64,000 nucleotides of DNA from assembly GCA_000181795.3 (NCBI GenBank), contig CM012954.1, positions 1,208,951 to 1,272,950 of the forward strand. Direction: 5' to 3'. Below are positions 12,118-27,272 of the stretch, piece after piece; positions within the stretch are counted from its first letter, which is position 1, and each line of letters begins with the position of its first letter. The notes under the pieces were generated by a model. That model did not search any database, was not told the DNA's origin, and saw only the letters and a program-made list of their open reading frames with translations. The DNA comes from Trichinella spiralis (Eukaryota; Nematoda; Enoplea; Trichinellida; Trichinellidae). The position numbers and the translations under genes are program-made.

Positions 12118-13316
12118 ATGTCTGCGAAGCTGTATCCAACCCACATCCCAACCACAGGCTTGCAGAAGGCAATTTTAGCTTCTGGTTCAGCGTTAACGGC
12201 AATTTTAAGTCCATGGAGAGGTGGTAAGTCATTCTTTTTCCTTCTGTATTTCTGTTTCAAGGAAGTTGTCGTTGAGATGCCGTAGCGTGTATGGGAGAAA
12301 CTACTGCTGGATGGGTACTTCCAAAAATTTACCAACGCATGATGGAAGATTCAGAAGGCCAGCGCATTTTATTGTAGGTAATTATTATTCTTAACGATTT
12401 ATTGTTTAAAGTATTCATTATTTCACTTTTGAGAGAAAAACCTAGAATTCAAGATGATACTATTTCCTTGGAGCAGCTTCGAAACATGCCTGACTCCACA
12501 TTAGGACGAGAGTACGCGCGGTTTTTAGATCGTTTGGTATTGTATATGGTTGCTTGTTTGAAAATTTATTATTACAAATAGGGTATCAGTATTTTTCACA
12601 CTTTGAATAACTTTAACATTAAAATTCGCATGTCGGATTTTAACACATCGTAAATTATAATGACTAATACGTATTCACTATCACTGTTATGTATTAATAG
12701 ATGACTAAAGACTAAAATTTTGAATGAAAAGTTTGTATTTTTATATTAGTATTGTTGTTATTGTTGAGTAGAAAACAACGCCAAGCGCAAGGCCAAATGT
12801 GCAGTTTGTCGACGACGTGGAATTGGCATATGTAATGACTCGCTATCGTGAGACGCACGACCTGTTCCACACGCTTTTACAAATGCCAACAAATATTCTG
12901 GGCGAGGTGATGGTCAAATGGTTCGAAGGAATTCAATTTGGTTTTCCTATGTGCATCACCGGTGGTCTGTTTGGTGCTTTTAGACTTTATCCGAAGTAAG
13001 CGATACTGGATTTTTATTTTTCTTTTCACTTAAACATATAGTAAAGGTTGCTTTTGGAAAACTTATAAATAATCGAACAGTAAACATATATAATTTAATT
13101 AAATTGAAAAATATTATTGTTGTTTGTCTCAGTTTGGAAACTGTGCAAAATTTCAGGCAGAGAGAATTGTTTCGCTTGCATCTGAATTGGATTGTCCATA
13201 ATGCGAAGCATAGTCGGTTTTTGATGAATGTATACTGGGAAAATTATTGGACTGCTGATTTGCGTGAACTGCGCGCAAGTTTGAACTTGGATGAACCTCC
13301 TGAACTTTTGAAATAA
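12118..13316 (+). CDS. COQ4: COQ4, coenzyme Q biosynthesis scaffold/decarboxylase
   Basis: Five exons in phase: 12118-12223, 12286-12373, 12434-12536, 12772-12995, 13157-13316, giving about 226 residues. The start [14 protein letters not shown] and the core [19 protein letters not shown] followed by ILGE are characteristic. The metal-binding pattern H-D-x2-H-x11-E is complete. COQ4 sits on the matrix face of the inner mitochondrial membrane in the CoQ synthome; recent work gives it C1 decarboxylase/hydroxylase activity on CoQ head-group precursors. The protein starts almost directly at the conserved region, so a targeting presequence is either very short or encoded by an unseen upstream exon. 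It converges on no gene and is followed by FCF2 222 bp after its stop. Confidence 0.9.
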
Positions 13317-13401
13317 TTTAATATTAAATTTCTGCAATCACATTTGATTTTACACTTTTTGGTCATTTGGTTTCAAACCACAGAGATGATGAAATATTTT
13401 T

Positions 13402-13403
<2 letters not shown>

Positions 13404-13458
<55 letters not shown>
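13404..13458. repeat. (TA)n microsatellite
   Basis: Uninterrupted alternating T and A for about 55 bases between COQ4 and FCF2. Likely polymorphic in length. Confidence 0.95.
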
Positions 13459-13460
<2 letters not shown>

Positions 13461-13538
13461 AATAATTTTGTTGATTTATTATTTGTGCAGTTCATTGTAG
13501 AATATAGTTGAATAGAAGCGTTTATTCTATTGAAAAAG

Positions 13539-14486
13539 ATGTCCAATGAAGGTGATCATCCTGCTAAAACAGTTATGAATCGGATAACAGAAAATATACG
13601 CGCTTACAAGTTTGTTTTTCCTTAATCATTCAATCACTGAATCACAAAACATATTCCATGAGAAATGTGTTTCCAGATTTGGTCCATCGACTTCAATCGA
13701 TGCAAGCATTGATGAAGATGATTTACCTATGACTTATGGATTTGAAGCTTTGGTTTCTGATGATAAAGGCAATATTGTTAATGAACTGATGAAAAAATCA
13801 GTAATTGGAGACAATTTTGAACAGTTGCACGCCGTTCCAACGAAAATGTCTAGAAGGGCAAAGAAATTATTGAAAAAGGTGTGTAATTTTTTTTTCTAAT
13901 AATGTAATGGAGAACTGAACGTTTTGAATCTTTTTATAATACAGAAAGAACAGCAAGGAACCAAAGGTGCGGGTTGGTTCCATATGCCAGCAACTGAGAT
14001 GACTGCTGATAGGAAACGTGATTTGCAACTTATTCAAATGCGCAGCATAATCGATTCTAAAGCGTTTTATCGTCGAAATTTTCAAAAAGCGCTTCCAAAG
14101 TATTATGAAGTAGGTTGAAACTTTGAATTTTTTTTTACCATTCTTTGATAATTCTTTCTGATTCTCTGATACTTCAGTTTTATTCATTTATAATTCTTTG
14201 TACACTAGATTGGACGAGTTGTGGACAATCCCATTGATTTTTACAGTTCGAGAATTCCGAAAAAGCAACGAAAAGCAACCATTGCAGATGAATTGTTGGC
14301 TGATAATGAACTGAATAAGTATTATAATGTTACATTTAATTATTTTATGTATATTAAGCATTAATGTTGTTGTTTCTTTCACTGCTTAGCGTGTGTAAGA
14401 TGAAATACAAAGAGGTAATGTCAAGGAAGCTTTCCCGAAAGCGCTTGCTTCAAAGAAAAAACAAGCAAAAAGAAAAGAAACAATAA
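13539..14486 (+). CDS. FCF2: FCF2 / DNTTIP2-type pre-rRNA processing factor
   Basis: Five exons: 13539-13609, 13677-13878, 13945-14109, 14209-14318, 14390-14486, giving 214 residues. The Fcf2 domain is clear: GAGWFHMPATEMTADRKRDL, then LPKYYE, FYSSRIPKKQRK, TIADELLADNELN and a basic KYKEVMSRK tail. The length matches yeast Fcf2 (about 217) rather than the much longer vertebrate DNTTIP2, which carries the same domain at its C-terminus. The family is nucleolar and needed for early cleavages that release 18S rRNA. The N-terminal 65 residues are acidic and poorly conserved. It is the last member of the closely spaced run from LSM2. Confidence 0.88.
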
Positions 14487-15266
14487 ACAAAACGGAGCTT
14501 CAGTACTCCTTTGATTTCTTTACCGTAAAAATGTTTTCTGGTAAAAGGAATAAACCTGCTTATCTGATTCTATATTGTTGCTCAAAGGTTTGCGAAAGAT
14601 AATAATAAACTAATGGAATTTCATGACTGTTTTCAGTTTATCAAGGAAAAATAATATGCATACTTATAGTAAGTTATTAGTGGTATTGATGATGCAATTA
14701 AAAGTGAATTTATAAAAGGTGAGTGAATTTTCTTTTACCTTTGACGTGGCTAATAGTTTGCAGTAAGCTATTCTTACTGTAGTATTAATAAAGTCATAGC
14801 TGACTTTTTAATGTTTGTGCTATATATTCTTAAGCAGCTGTTCTTTTATAATATATAAGCAGTTCTGATTATGCAATACGCATACATTTCTTAATCGAAG
14901 TGTAATATTTTATGCATTCAATGCAGAAACAGTTTAACTTTGATCTTGAAGATCAACGTGTTTTCTTACTGTATTTTTTTCCAATTTAGCTATTTTTTTG
15001 AAATTTTAATATTATTCCTTCTTATTAGTGATGCCGTATCTTTAGACTATCATAGTTGTGTGAATTGTATTAGGAAAACACTTTTTTGAAAATTTATGTC
15101 CATTTTTTTGATAGTTTTTTTTCAGCGAAATAGTTGCCGTTGAAGTGAACAGCATTATTTTTAAAATTGTCTTAAAATATTTAGCATAAGTTAAAACTGT
15201 ATTGTAACTTTCACACTTTTTGATTTTTCTTTTTAGATTTCAAATTCATTTTTTAAGAGCACAGAA
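14487..15266. other. intergenic, no gene seen
   Basis: 780 bp of AT-rich sequence between FCF2 and NDUFV1. Very T-rich from about 14990 to 15240. No reading frame or repeat worth listing. Confidence 0.5.
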
Positions 15267-17463
<2,197 letters not shown>

Positions 17464-18035
17464 AGTTAATTCTTTTTTTTTTCTTTACTCATTTTATTTT
17501 GAAATGGTTTTCTCAAAAGATTTAAGTACTTTTTAGTTTAACTTACATTTTGCTGTTCCTATTTATGGAGATTAAGAACTGCAAATTTATTTGCATTTAC
17601 ATTTGTCTGCACATTAATTCTACCCTAGCAAGTTGCAGATTAAAAATGTAAAAGTGCTTATCAAGACAGCACTTTTAAAATAAATTTCTCAAACGCTTTT
17701 TTATTAGCAAAACTTGCGCCAATTTTACAAAATGTTTTTCATTTATCTTTTTAATTAGTTCAAAATTTGAAACTAACGAAAAGTTGTAGAAATAATTTCT
17801 TCGGAAAAAATCTTGGCAGCTGTTAAATCTAGTAATAAATAAGTAGTCGTTGAATGGTAATTTTCTTTATTGCTAAATAATAAATTATAAAACTGGTTAT
17901 AAAATGTATTTTGCTAAAATATTTTGACAGTATTCTAAAAATACTTGAATATATTAAATCTACAGTATCTACAATAAGTCATTCTTGAAATGGTCAGTGG
18001 ATTGTACTGGGTCCTGGTAGAAATTTTGACAAAGG
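17464..18035. other. intergenic, no gene seen
   Basis: AT-rich 3' flank of NDUFV1 and upstream region of the esterase gene. Nothing supportable. Confidence 0.5.
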
Positions 18036-21000
18036 ATGGATGCATTCATGCAATTCATTCAGCTGCTTTACGAGGTAATTACACTAATATTTTCAGTATT
18101 GGAATGTCAAAGCAAAACTAAATTCAAAGATTCAGCTGTCGATTTGCATAACTTTAAGCTTTGCAAATATTTTGTAATATTTTACAATTTCATTTTAATA
18201 CTGTTGATATTAATTTACATTAGAGAATTTTTAAAATAAGTTTCTAAAGCATCTATCGCAGTTTTTGAATTCGCGGTGCATTGAAGGTGCCAACCACTAT
18301 CCAACGATGAAGCACTTTAAGGTTTTTCAAATCAACATTGCGCGTTCAAAACATGAAGATACGGTTGTTTTTTTAAAGTTTAAATACTTTTTATTTTTTA
18401 ATTTAAATGTAATATGAAATTATTGGCAGTAGGGTGACGTGAATAACAGATGAATGAATGAATCATGTTTTCGTTGAACAATGCGCAAATGTGCGAATAT
18501 TTAAAAATATTTTATTGATGAATAAGTAAATTTTGTAATTCTTTTCTTATTACGTCAAGCAAGTTAATATTATTTTGTAAAAATTTTTAAGCAGTGAAAA
18601 ATGAATATGCAAATTTGTTTGCAGTTAATTTTTAATGTTTGCTTTTCAATGTTTTAGAATTTGAAGATCATCACCATTGGAATGGGTTGCATATTTATTA
18701 CTTGGGTAATAAATAGGTTTATGCGATTGAATGTAGCAAGTAATACTACAATTTTTAACAATTTTTTTTCTTTTCGTAATAAATTGTATTCAGCATCATC
18801 TGCTACAAAATATCCGGTGACTTTTAGTCGGAAATCGTCTTTCAATTATCGCTTTCGAAAGCGTGACCGAATGCTATTTTATGGACGTAAATTGATGAGA
18901 AAGGTAGTTGAAATGTTTGATTGCTTTTTTAATTTCGGAATGACATGACCGTTCATTTAATTATCAGGTAACAAGTGCCGTGATTAATGGTGATAAAAAG
19001 CAAAAGTTGAGAAAGCGGGATCGCGTTTTCAGATTTGCTTCCAAGTAAGTTAATAAAATTCTTCTTTTTATTTATCTATTAGTTTTGCTATTATTAATTA
19101 AAAAATTTTTTTGAATACATATATAACAAAAACGTTGTACATGCGTCAATGTTTATCATTATGCAAACGTTTGATACGAAATTTGCTGGTCATCGTTGTT
19201 TATGCATGTGCATACTTTTTCTTTGTTTTAAATCAAAATGTTGGCTGTAGTTTATTTAATGATTAAAAGTATTCATTAAAAAATGTGATATTATTCAACA
19301 TTTGAAGCAGTTGTTTTGCAAAGTGAATTTGAAAATTCTTTGAAGAATTTGAATTGAAAAAATAATTGTAATAAATGTTTAATGCTTGAAAATTTTTAGA
19401 TTTCTTCGTCCGCAGAAGAAGGACTTTACTGCTAGACCAATTCGACGACCGCCGGATGCTTTTTTGGAAGCTGACACTTCATTGCCAGTGTCGCCAAAAT
19501 CAGTACAGCTGCTGAATATGTTGAAAAGCATTCGGTTTTTGAAATTTTAATTCTTACTGTAAAGTGATGTTATTATTTTTGTTTTGCATTTTTTGATAGA
19601 ATTCTTGGTCATTTTGAAATTCCATTTTTTCTCGACGTTTGCAAGCATATTGAAACGAAACGCTTTGCTGCTGATCAGTTTGTTTTCAAAGATGGAGAAA
19701 TTCACGACTGCATATACATTGTTGAAAGCGGTCGTCTTTCTTTATTTATCAAGGTAGTCTACTGATTTACCTATATATTTTAATACTCGTTAGCATTATG
19801 TTATATTTAAGATGTTTCTTTTTGAATTTATTTAAGGATGAGAAATTCGATTTTGAAGTGAAATCCGTGGGCAGAGGAGATAGTTTGTATTGTTCTTTGA
19901 GTATTCTAGATATGATCAAGGTATTAATCATTTTTGACATAATTGTAATTTCAGATTTGTTCATTGTTTAAATTTATTTTAAGAATCAAGCCAGACCCAT
20001 GAAGAATGTTTTTGCAAAAGCGACAGAAGAATCTGTTGTTTTACAGTAATACTCTTTCATTAAGATGATAATTTATTATGATTTTTTGAAAGATTATTTG
20101 CAATGTAATTTCAGATTAAAATCGAGCGTATTCAATGATATTTTTGATAAATATCCAGAATCTTGGACACGTACCGTTCAAATTATTCTTCTCCGTTTTC
20201 AACGTATAACGCTAGCCACGCTTTATCGTTACTTTGGTTTCACGTCAGAATTGTCCAAAACTGTACAACTTTATCGCATAATATTTCTGTTATTATATGG
20301 TTTGAATTTTCAGGGTAGTCGTACAGTGTCAAAGTTATCCCCATTGCAAGAACAGTCTTGTAAAGGTAAGGCGAGTTTGTTGAAATTTTCCTACATTTAG
20401 AATGCTTTTCCATTTCCATATAATTTAGATTTTCGGGAAATTAAATCAGAGAATGAAGGCGCTACTCCTGAAGATTGTACGGCATCTGAAAATGTTAGGA
20501 AATTATTTTCAGATGAAAAAAAGCAGTCTTTAATGAATAGTTAATGATGCTTTTAGGCTTTTCCTACCTTTGGGGTGTCTACTACTGATGATGATTCAGA
20601 TATTTTTCAAGTGGCCATTGAAGAATTAGCCAAATTGTTCGGCATGAAGGTTTCGTTTGAATTTTTGTTATTTAACGAATTGTGCATCCATTTATTTAGG
20701 AGGCATCATTCCTTGTTGACAAGGTGAAAGTGGAAAAATTTGAACCTGGCATAATGATAGTCAGACAAGGCTCAAACGTACATTGCCAATATCGTTGTAG
20801 TTGTTGCTGTGTGTATGTAAAATTCTAAGGAATGTTTTTTTTCTGTTTTGCAGGAATTGCAGCTTTTCTATGTGGTATCCGGTATGTTGGAATTGTTGCT
20901 CGAAAGTCAAGAGGAGCCGGATGTTTTGTTGCCGATTTCGATAGTGCAAACGGGTGATGTGATTGGCGGTTTGTCAGTTTTGACTGGTGAGCCATCTTTT

Positions 21001-23642
21001 TTTGCGGTTCGAACTCGCAGCTTTTGTCAGCTTGCCATTGTGGAACGAAAAAGCTTATACGAGTGCGTTACTTTTCTCAATAGGTTTTTAGTTGGTTGTA
21101 TTAATTTTTCTTTTTTTTACGTAGAATTATCAGTGAATATCCAAGGGTAGTGGTCAACGTTGCCTCGACTGCGGTGGAATCTTACTCTGATTTTGTAAAA
21201 GAATTCGATATGGCCGTCGAGTGGGAAATTTGTGAATCTGGGAAAGCTCTTTACAAGTTGTTTGTTTTATTTTGTTAAGCATTCAAAAAGAAAAAATAAT
21301 CTGACAAATTTGTTTCCAGGCAAAACGAACAAGCTGATGCTTTATACGTGGTGCTCAGTGGAAGATTGCGATCCGTTTTGACCAGAGAACCTGGTACGAG
21401 AGAGGTGCTGAATGAACACGGTAGAGGTGATGTAGTTGGATTGGTATGTACTTTTATAGATTTTGATCAAGAATATATATATATATATATATATATATTA
21501 TTATTGGCGTTAACTTCAATTTTTAAGGTTGAAATTTGGACTCTACGCCGTCGTTCTACGTCAGTGATTGCCATTCGGTGTGGTTGATTGATGATTTGAT
21601 TTGATTGTTTGTTTGTTTTCATCATTTTTATTTTAAGGGATACTGAACTTTGTAAAATATACGCTACGTTGATGAATTTCATCAAAAACAAACATCCTCA
21701 AGTGTTGTCGAATATAATTCGTTTACTTGGGCATTGTATTATTGAACAACAACAACAGACAGTATCGGCAGGTATTATTTATATGTTTTTTGTTGGTGAA
21801 TGAATGACTTTGACTTTTCGAATTGAAATTCTAATATTATTTATTTGGTTGAAGAATTATTAATATACGAAGAAGGGCAATAGTAATGACCAATAATTTA
21901 TGAAATTCAATTTTCAGTACATCGTGAACCGTTGGCCCACGTATCGAATTTGAATACAATTGCCGTCCTTGCCGTCTCTGATGAGGTTCCTTTGACCGGC
22001 TTTACGGTGGAACTTTGGAATGCGTTGAACTCAATAACACCAACTGAACTGTTCTCTTCTTATACACTGCAAGATATGCTCGGTCCCACTGCTCTTGACA
22101 AGTGAACTGCAATTGTCATTTTATTTTGCAATTGATGAAAAAATTTCTTTCATCAGGGTTAACGAATATCAAATAATTACCTGGCTTAATCAGCAAGAGG
22201 ATGGTAATAGTATCGTACTTTATCAGTGTGATGTTGAGTTGACCACATTTACATCACTTTGTATCAGGCGTGCCGATTGCATATTGATTGTTGCTAACGG
22301 TGAACAGGAGCCAATGGTTGGCGAGGTTTGTTATTGCTGTTAAATAAATGAATATATATATATATATATGTAAAGTACATTATTGAAGATTGAAAAAGAG
22401 TTGGAAAATTTAACCGTACGAGCGCAAAAGGAGTTGATTCTTCTTTGGCACGATTCTACAGATCGACCTCGTCGTACTGCCGAATGGCTTGATCTTCATG
22501 GCTGGGTTTCATCACATTATCATGTTCGCTTTCGTGATCGGGTGTTCAAGCAGCGTAATCCAAAAAGGATGGTCTGTTCTATAATTAAAAAAGAAAAAAT
22601 TTTTCTCCTCCATTCATTCAATCAGTATTTTTACAGTTGCGCTACAAGGAACGAATCATCCGCCGATGTGATAACAGGCATACGGACATTGCGAGGCTAG
22701 CCCGGGCGTTGACGTCTACTTCAATTGGTATTGTTTTCGGGGGAGGGGGAGCAAGGTATGCGGACGAACGTTTTCCTTCTCCAATTAGCAATGACGAAAG
22801 TGATGGAATGAAATTTTCAGAGGTGCTGCTCACGTGGGTATTATTAAAGCGTTGAAAGATCACGGCATCCCGGTGGATATTGTGGCTGGTGTTAGTATTG
22901 GTGCTTTTGTTGGTGGCATGTATTGTCTTGACTCGGATGTACCAAAGTTGATCATGTGCGCCAAGCAAGCGTTCAAAGTGAGAATCATCATTTATTTATC
23001 GAAACAATTTTCAGCAATAAAGTATGATTGTTTTTAATTGAAAATTTTAACAGGAAGCTGCGTCGTTTTGGGCGAGGTTGTTTGATCTCACGTATCCAGT
23101 ATCAGCTCTGTTTACGGGTAATTTTGCTTTGTATTAATGATATGCGAAGAATTAAATTTCAGAAAATGTCGTTTTTTCTAATTACCGTTTAATTAGGCAA
23201 GGCGTTGAATCGTTTGTTGAAATCAGTATTCAACGACGTCGAAATTGAAGATCTTTGGATTCCATACTTCAACGTGACCACTGACATCACATCATCAGAG
23301 ATGCGTGTCCATCGAAGTGGTATGTTGTTGCACGAATAGCTTAGTTTTGTTATTGTTCTGCTCAGGTAAACTGTGGCGCTTCACACGCGCCAGTATGTCC
23401 TACATTGGTATATTGCCGCCTCTGTGCGATCCAATTGATGGTCATTATTTGGTCGACGGTTGTTACATGAACAATTTACCAGGTCAGTTATTTGTTCCCA
23501 CTGCTTTTATGTTGCTTTGCTGTTAGGCACGCTGTGGCGTTACTGCAGGGCTAGCATGTCGCTGGCCGGTTTCGTTCCACCCATTTTTGATCTCACTGAC
23601 GAACACTTGCTCCTTGACGGCGGCTATGTAAATAATTTGCCA

Positions 23643-23694
<52 letters not shown>

Positions 23695-25666
23695 TTCCTG
23701 AGTCGTAAAGTCGGGTCCCCACACTTTGAGAAAAAACAGATCATTGTTAAATAATTAAATAAGCGGGATATTATATTCGAATGGAAATGAAAATGATATT
23801 TTAAGCTGAGAAAACTTTTCTTTTATAAACTTATCCTATGATAATGTCAATCGTATAGTAGGTCGTATGTGAAAACTTTTCTATCATTGAGAGCAAAAAC
23901 TAATTTTTAATTTTATGAAGTCACGTTTTGAAATATTGATTCTTCCTTATTGCAGACATTTTTGCATGAAAAATAGTTGTGTTGATATAGCCTAACGAAA
24001 AATTCGCTTAATGAAATAAAATCTAACTAGTGAAGCATTATTGTAAATATTAGAAATATGCTGTGTGGGCTTTGTTCGACTTTGCAGTGGTTTTTAATGA
24101 ATAATGCATATTTATGAACATGTACTAGTTTACTCGATGCATGTTTCGCTTCAAATTAATAAAATGAAATATTGAAATTTGTGAATTTTTATTTCGAATA
24201 ATTTTTCTTTGTTGTCATTTTGACTAATTTTGCTAATTATATATGGTTGACTGTTAGAATGAAAGTTTCATTTAAATTTTGAATTACAATAATAACAATA
24301 TTAGCTTTTAAAGAAAAGTTTTCTTTTCATTTTTTAATTTTTCAAATGGTCAACTTTTCAGATTTTCAGTTCAAACATTTTTAATTTATAAGATAAAAAA
24401 AATCGCCTGATTTGAGCGAGTGACTCGTCGAAGTGCTGCTTGCATGTAAGTTTTTGTGCTATGCAAATCTGCAAACGTTTCATTAATGCTTTTTTTATAA
24501 TAAATTCGATATCATGTGCGTTCAGCTGCACGCTTTAGATCACGGCTGGAGTGATGTACAATATGCATCGGTATTTTTTTATATTGCACTGTGCTGTTTG
24601 TTTGGTGTTATTAAGGATGCATCGTTTTGCTTTATATTATCATTTGGAGCTTGTCTTTTAACATTTGCTTTTATCGAACTTGTGGTTTTATTACTGGCAC
24701 TGTTTGTGTTGCATTTATTTATTATTTTGTTTTTGTCCTTTTTTCTGCTTAAGTTCAGTTTTTTAATATGTATTTTGCAGCTGATGTGATGCGCAGTTTG
24801 GGTGTGCGAACGGTGATTGCAGTGGACGTGGGGGCACTGACGGAAACTGAATTTACCAACTACGGCGATTCTTTGTCTGGTTGGTGGGCTTTGTGGAAAA
24901 AATATAATCCCTGGGCATCGCCTGTTCGGGTGAGGAATTTTTTTATTTCTATTTTATGCTTTAAATGTGAAATTTGATTTCATATTTCATCTGTCTGGTG
25001 AAACAGGTAATGAGCATGGCTGAGATTCAGTCACGTCTTGCGTACGTTAGCTGTGTGAGACAGTTGGAAGAGGTGAAAAAAGCACCTTATTGTCATTACG
25101 TTCGTCCGCCAATAGATAAATACCAAACGTTTGATTTCAATTTGTTCGACGAAATATTCGTATGAAATATGATGATGAATTTGATTGCAATTCTTAGCAG
25201 CTCATCGGAATTGTGTTCTCCAATTCAGAATGTTGGATACTGGCATGGCAAAACTCTGTTAGAAGAATGGAAGTCCAGTGGCAAATTGCAAGAAGTGTTT
25301 GACGGACGATCGGCTAATCTTTCCAAATTTGCTCAGAGAGAAAAATTCAAGCGAGTGAGCTTCATGCTTTACGACGATTGGTCCTTTTTTTGTGTTTTGA
25401 AATTTCCATGCTCAATGCTTTTATTTTCAAGGGGTTTGCATTCACGTCCGCTCAATCATTCACAGATCTTGCTGCTATGGTATCAAAAATACATCGTCCC
25501 TTTGAAACATCTCTAGACGAGAGTAAGTTTTTATTCATTTTTGATCGAAAATTTCAGGTCCTTGTACATATTATATTTTCATTCAGTTTCTGAAGAAGAA
25601 GGTGACGATAGAATTCCGCTTGATTTGATTCACCCTACCAGTAGTTCATCCGCAAAATTGGCTTAA
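18036..25666 (+). CDS. neuropathy target esterase (PNPLA6/7-type lysophospholipase)
   Basis: Thirty exons can be chained in phase: 18036-18074, 18658-18903, 18968-19044, 19400-19534, 19600-19753, 19837-19920, 19984-20045, 20115-20262, 20314-20365, 20429-20493, 20557-20649, 20700-20777, 20854-21062, 21125-21256, 21320-21443, 21528-21577, 21638-21771, 21918-22101, 22157-22325, 22389-22571, 22637-22755, 22821-22977, 23054-23117, 23197-23319, one of 23366-23482 or 23527-23643, 24781-24929, 25007-25159, 25229-25354, 25432-25522, 25587-25666. About 1198 residues. Order: N-terminal ER membrane anchor, the [14 protein letters not shown] linker, three cyclic-nucleotide-binding-like domains, then the patatin domain with FGGGGARGAAHVG (oxyanion loop), GVSIG (nucleophile, about Ser871) and a DG[C/G]Y aspartate motif in the alternative exon. 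The family deacylates phosphatidylcholine and lysophosphatidylcholine at the ER. The tiny first exon is the least certain; the product could instead start at an ATG in the second exon. Confidence 0.92.
21473..21499. repeat. (TA)n microsatellite in an esterase intron
   Basis: About 27 bases of alternating T and A in the intron upstream of the exon at 21528, ending some 28 bases before the acceptor. Length change here could affect branch-point spacing. Confidence 0.9.
23366..23482 (+). other. esterase alternative exon A (DGC version)
   Basis: 117 nt, entered and left in phase 1 with CTCAG acceptor and CCAG|GTCAG donor. Encodes [12 protein letters not shown]...LPPLCDP and ends [11 protein letters not shown]. 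The catalytic Asp (about residue 991) is kept but the following DG-G is DG-C. The middle part is closest to the vertebrate NTE sequence. Confidence 0.85.
23527..23643 (+). other. esterase alternative exon B (DGG version)
   Basis: 117 nt, same phases as exon A, separated from it by only 44 nt. Encodes [19 protein letters not shown] and ends [12 protein letters not shown] with the canonical DGG. 23 of 39 residues equal exon A by my alignment. Either exon joins correctly to 23319 and to 24781. Confidence 0.85.
23645..23692. repeat. (TAA)16 microsatellite at the exon B donor
   Basis: Sixteen perfect TAA units starting at the T of the GT donor of exon B, so the repeat forms the whole intronic part of the splice site. 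It lies at the head of a 1.1-kb intron, the longest between coding exons in this gene's C-terminal half. Confidence 0.95.
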
Positions 25667-27272
25667 TTGACATGTAATTGTTTCAATCGTGAGAAAGGTA
25701 TTTTATTTTTTTTATAAAAGTTATACTTCACTCGCAGCATGCATTTTTAAATTTGTGTTAATTTTTTACGGGATTGACATGAAAACCCGTAAAACTCTTC
25801 TTCCTTCTACTTCTCCTGTCTCACTGGCTATTGTTTTCTCCATTGGTTGTCGAATGAAAATTCTCCAATTTCCAAAATTTTCATTTTCTTTTGTTAATAA
25901 ATTGTTTTTCCTGATCATTGATAGCAATCGTTTTCATTTTCCACGAGATGTTTTATCAGTATTTTTTGCTTGTGATAATAGAAATTGAAACAACTAAATT
26001 CTAACATATCTTTGAACGAAACTTCAATTTTTAATGACACTGTTTTCATCAGAGAAACCATTTAATTTTTGTTCAGAATTAAGCAGTAATTTGGCACTAG
26101 TTTCTTCCCCTGATGTTTACATTTTAAAGTAATTTACGGAAAATTTTCATCAGCTTGAATATCGTTTTCTCACAGACCGAAACTGTACTACTTTGATTAG
26201 TAGATTTTACATCTGTTCTATTTAATCCAGCTAAGATCAAATAATTGATTCAAACATTTACAGTCACAATAATATTTAAATTGACATTTTGTCGTCTGAT
26301 TACTCTTTACATTATAATTATGTTGGACAAGATGCTGACATTTTCAGAATTGCTTCCTGCAGAAACGATCGTCAGTCAAAAGTGAGAAGCTTTATTTCAG
26401 CTTTCACTTGGAGGGTGTTGAAAAAGATTATTTCAAATTTATCAGATAACAGAACATTTCAATTATTCAGAGTAAAAAATTTAATTATTTAAGGTACTTT
26501 ATGCGGACAAACACTGCTCAAAGGGAAATGGCAACTGAAAACTTGTCGAAAATTGCGAGTGCCGCGATTTGTAAAATAGCATATATCCACCTCAAATTAG
26601 TGACAGTTAATTCATGTAGGCGTATGTGAATTAAGTGAAAGAGAACAAAAAAACTGATTTGGATCTAAACTTGACATTCATTAATTCTACTGTAATTCGA
26701 CAAATTTTCTACAGTGGTAAGTGTGATTTTCACGTATAAAATTGCAATCAAATAAGACTTCTGTTTTGTTTGATTTTGTTCTTCTTTTTGTTTTTCTGTT
26801 TTGTGGTTTGAATGTGTATCTATTTAAATCGTAAGACAGTTTATAAACTGGTCTACATTTTAAATCCCATCTACACCGTTGAAATATTATATTCCATCTG
26901 TTGACCGTAGAATTGTCGGAAAGATTTATTATTTAAATAATACTCTAACAATAATAGTATTAGTAGTGCAAATAATTTAGTATCGTCATTATTTACAAAA
27001 AATGAAGTACAGTATCACAGGTAATTATTTTTAATACAGTAATCTTTAGGGTTAGAAAAATTTTGTGAATTTGTAAAGTGCACAAGTTACATTTTTTTTA
27101 ATTGACAATAAATTTAAACTTTATGCTGGTGATCAGTAATTAAAATGCATATAAATGTTGAAATGTAATATAAATGTCTGTTTTAAGTAGAATAATAGGA
27201 AGAGACATTTTTTGAATTATTGGCAGCTGCATTAAATAATATCAATTGTAGTATTATAACAACAATTTGAAA
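25667..27272. other. 1.6-kb intergenic region, no gene seen
   Basis: AT-rich sequence between the esterase and COA4. Short open frames here have no recognisable composition or splice support. No repeat of note. Confidence 0.5.

Noticed and set aside
18036-18239. 67-residue frame at the esterase start read as a separate gene
   Set aside because: Only its first 13 codons are used, up to the donor at 18074; the rest is AT-rich intron.
24514-24789. Long hydrophobic frame in the intron before esterase exon 24781
   Set aside because: It lies wholly within the intron, ends at the acceptor, and resembles T-rich intron translation; I also looked here for a third alternative exon with the LWR...RASMS pattern and found none.
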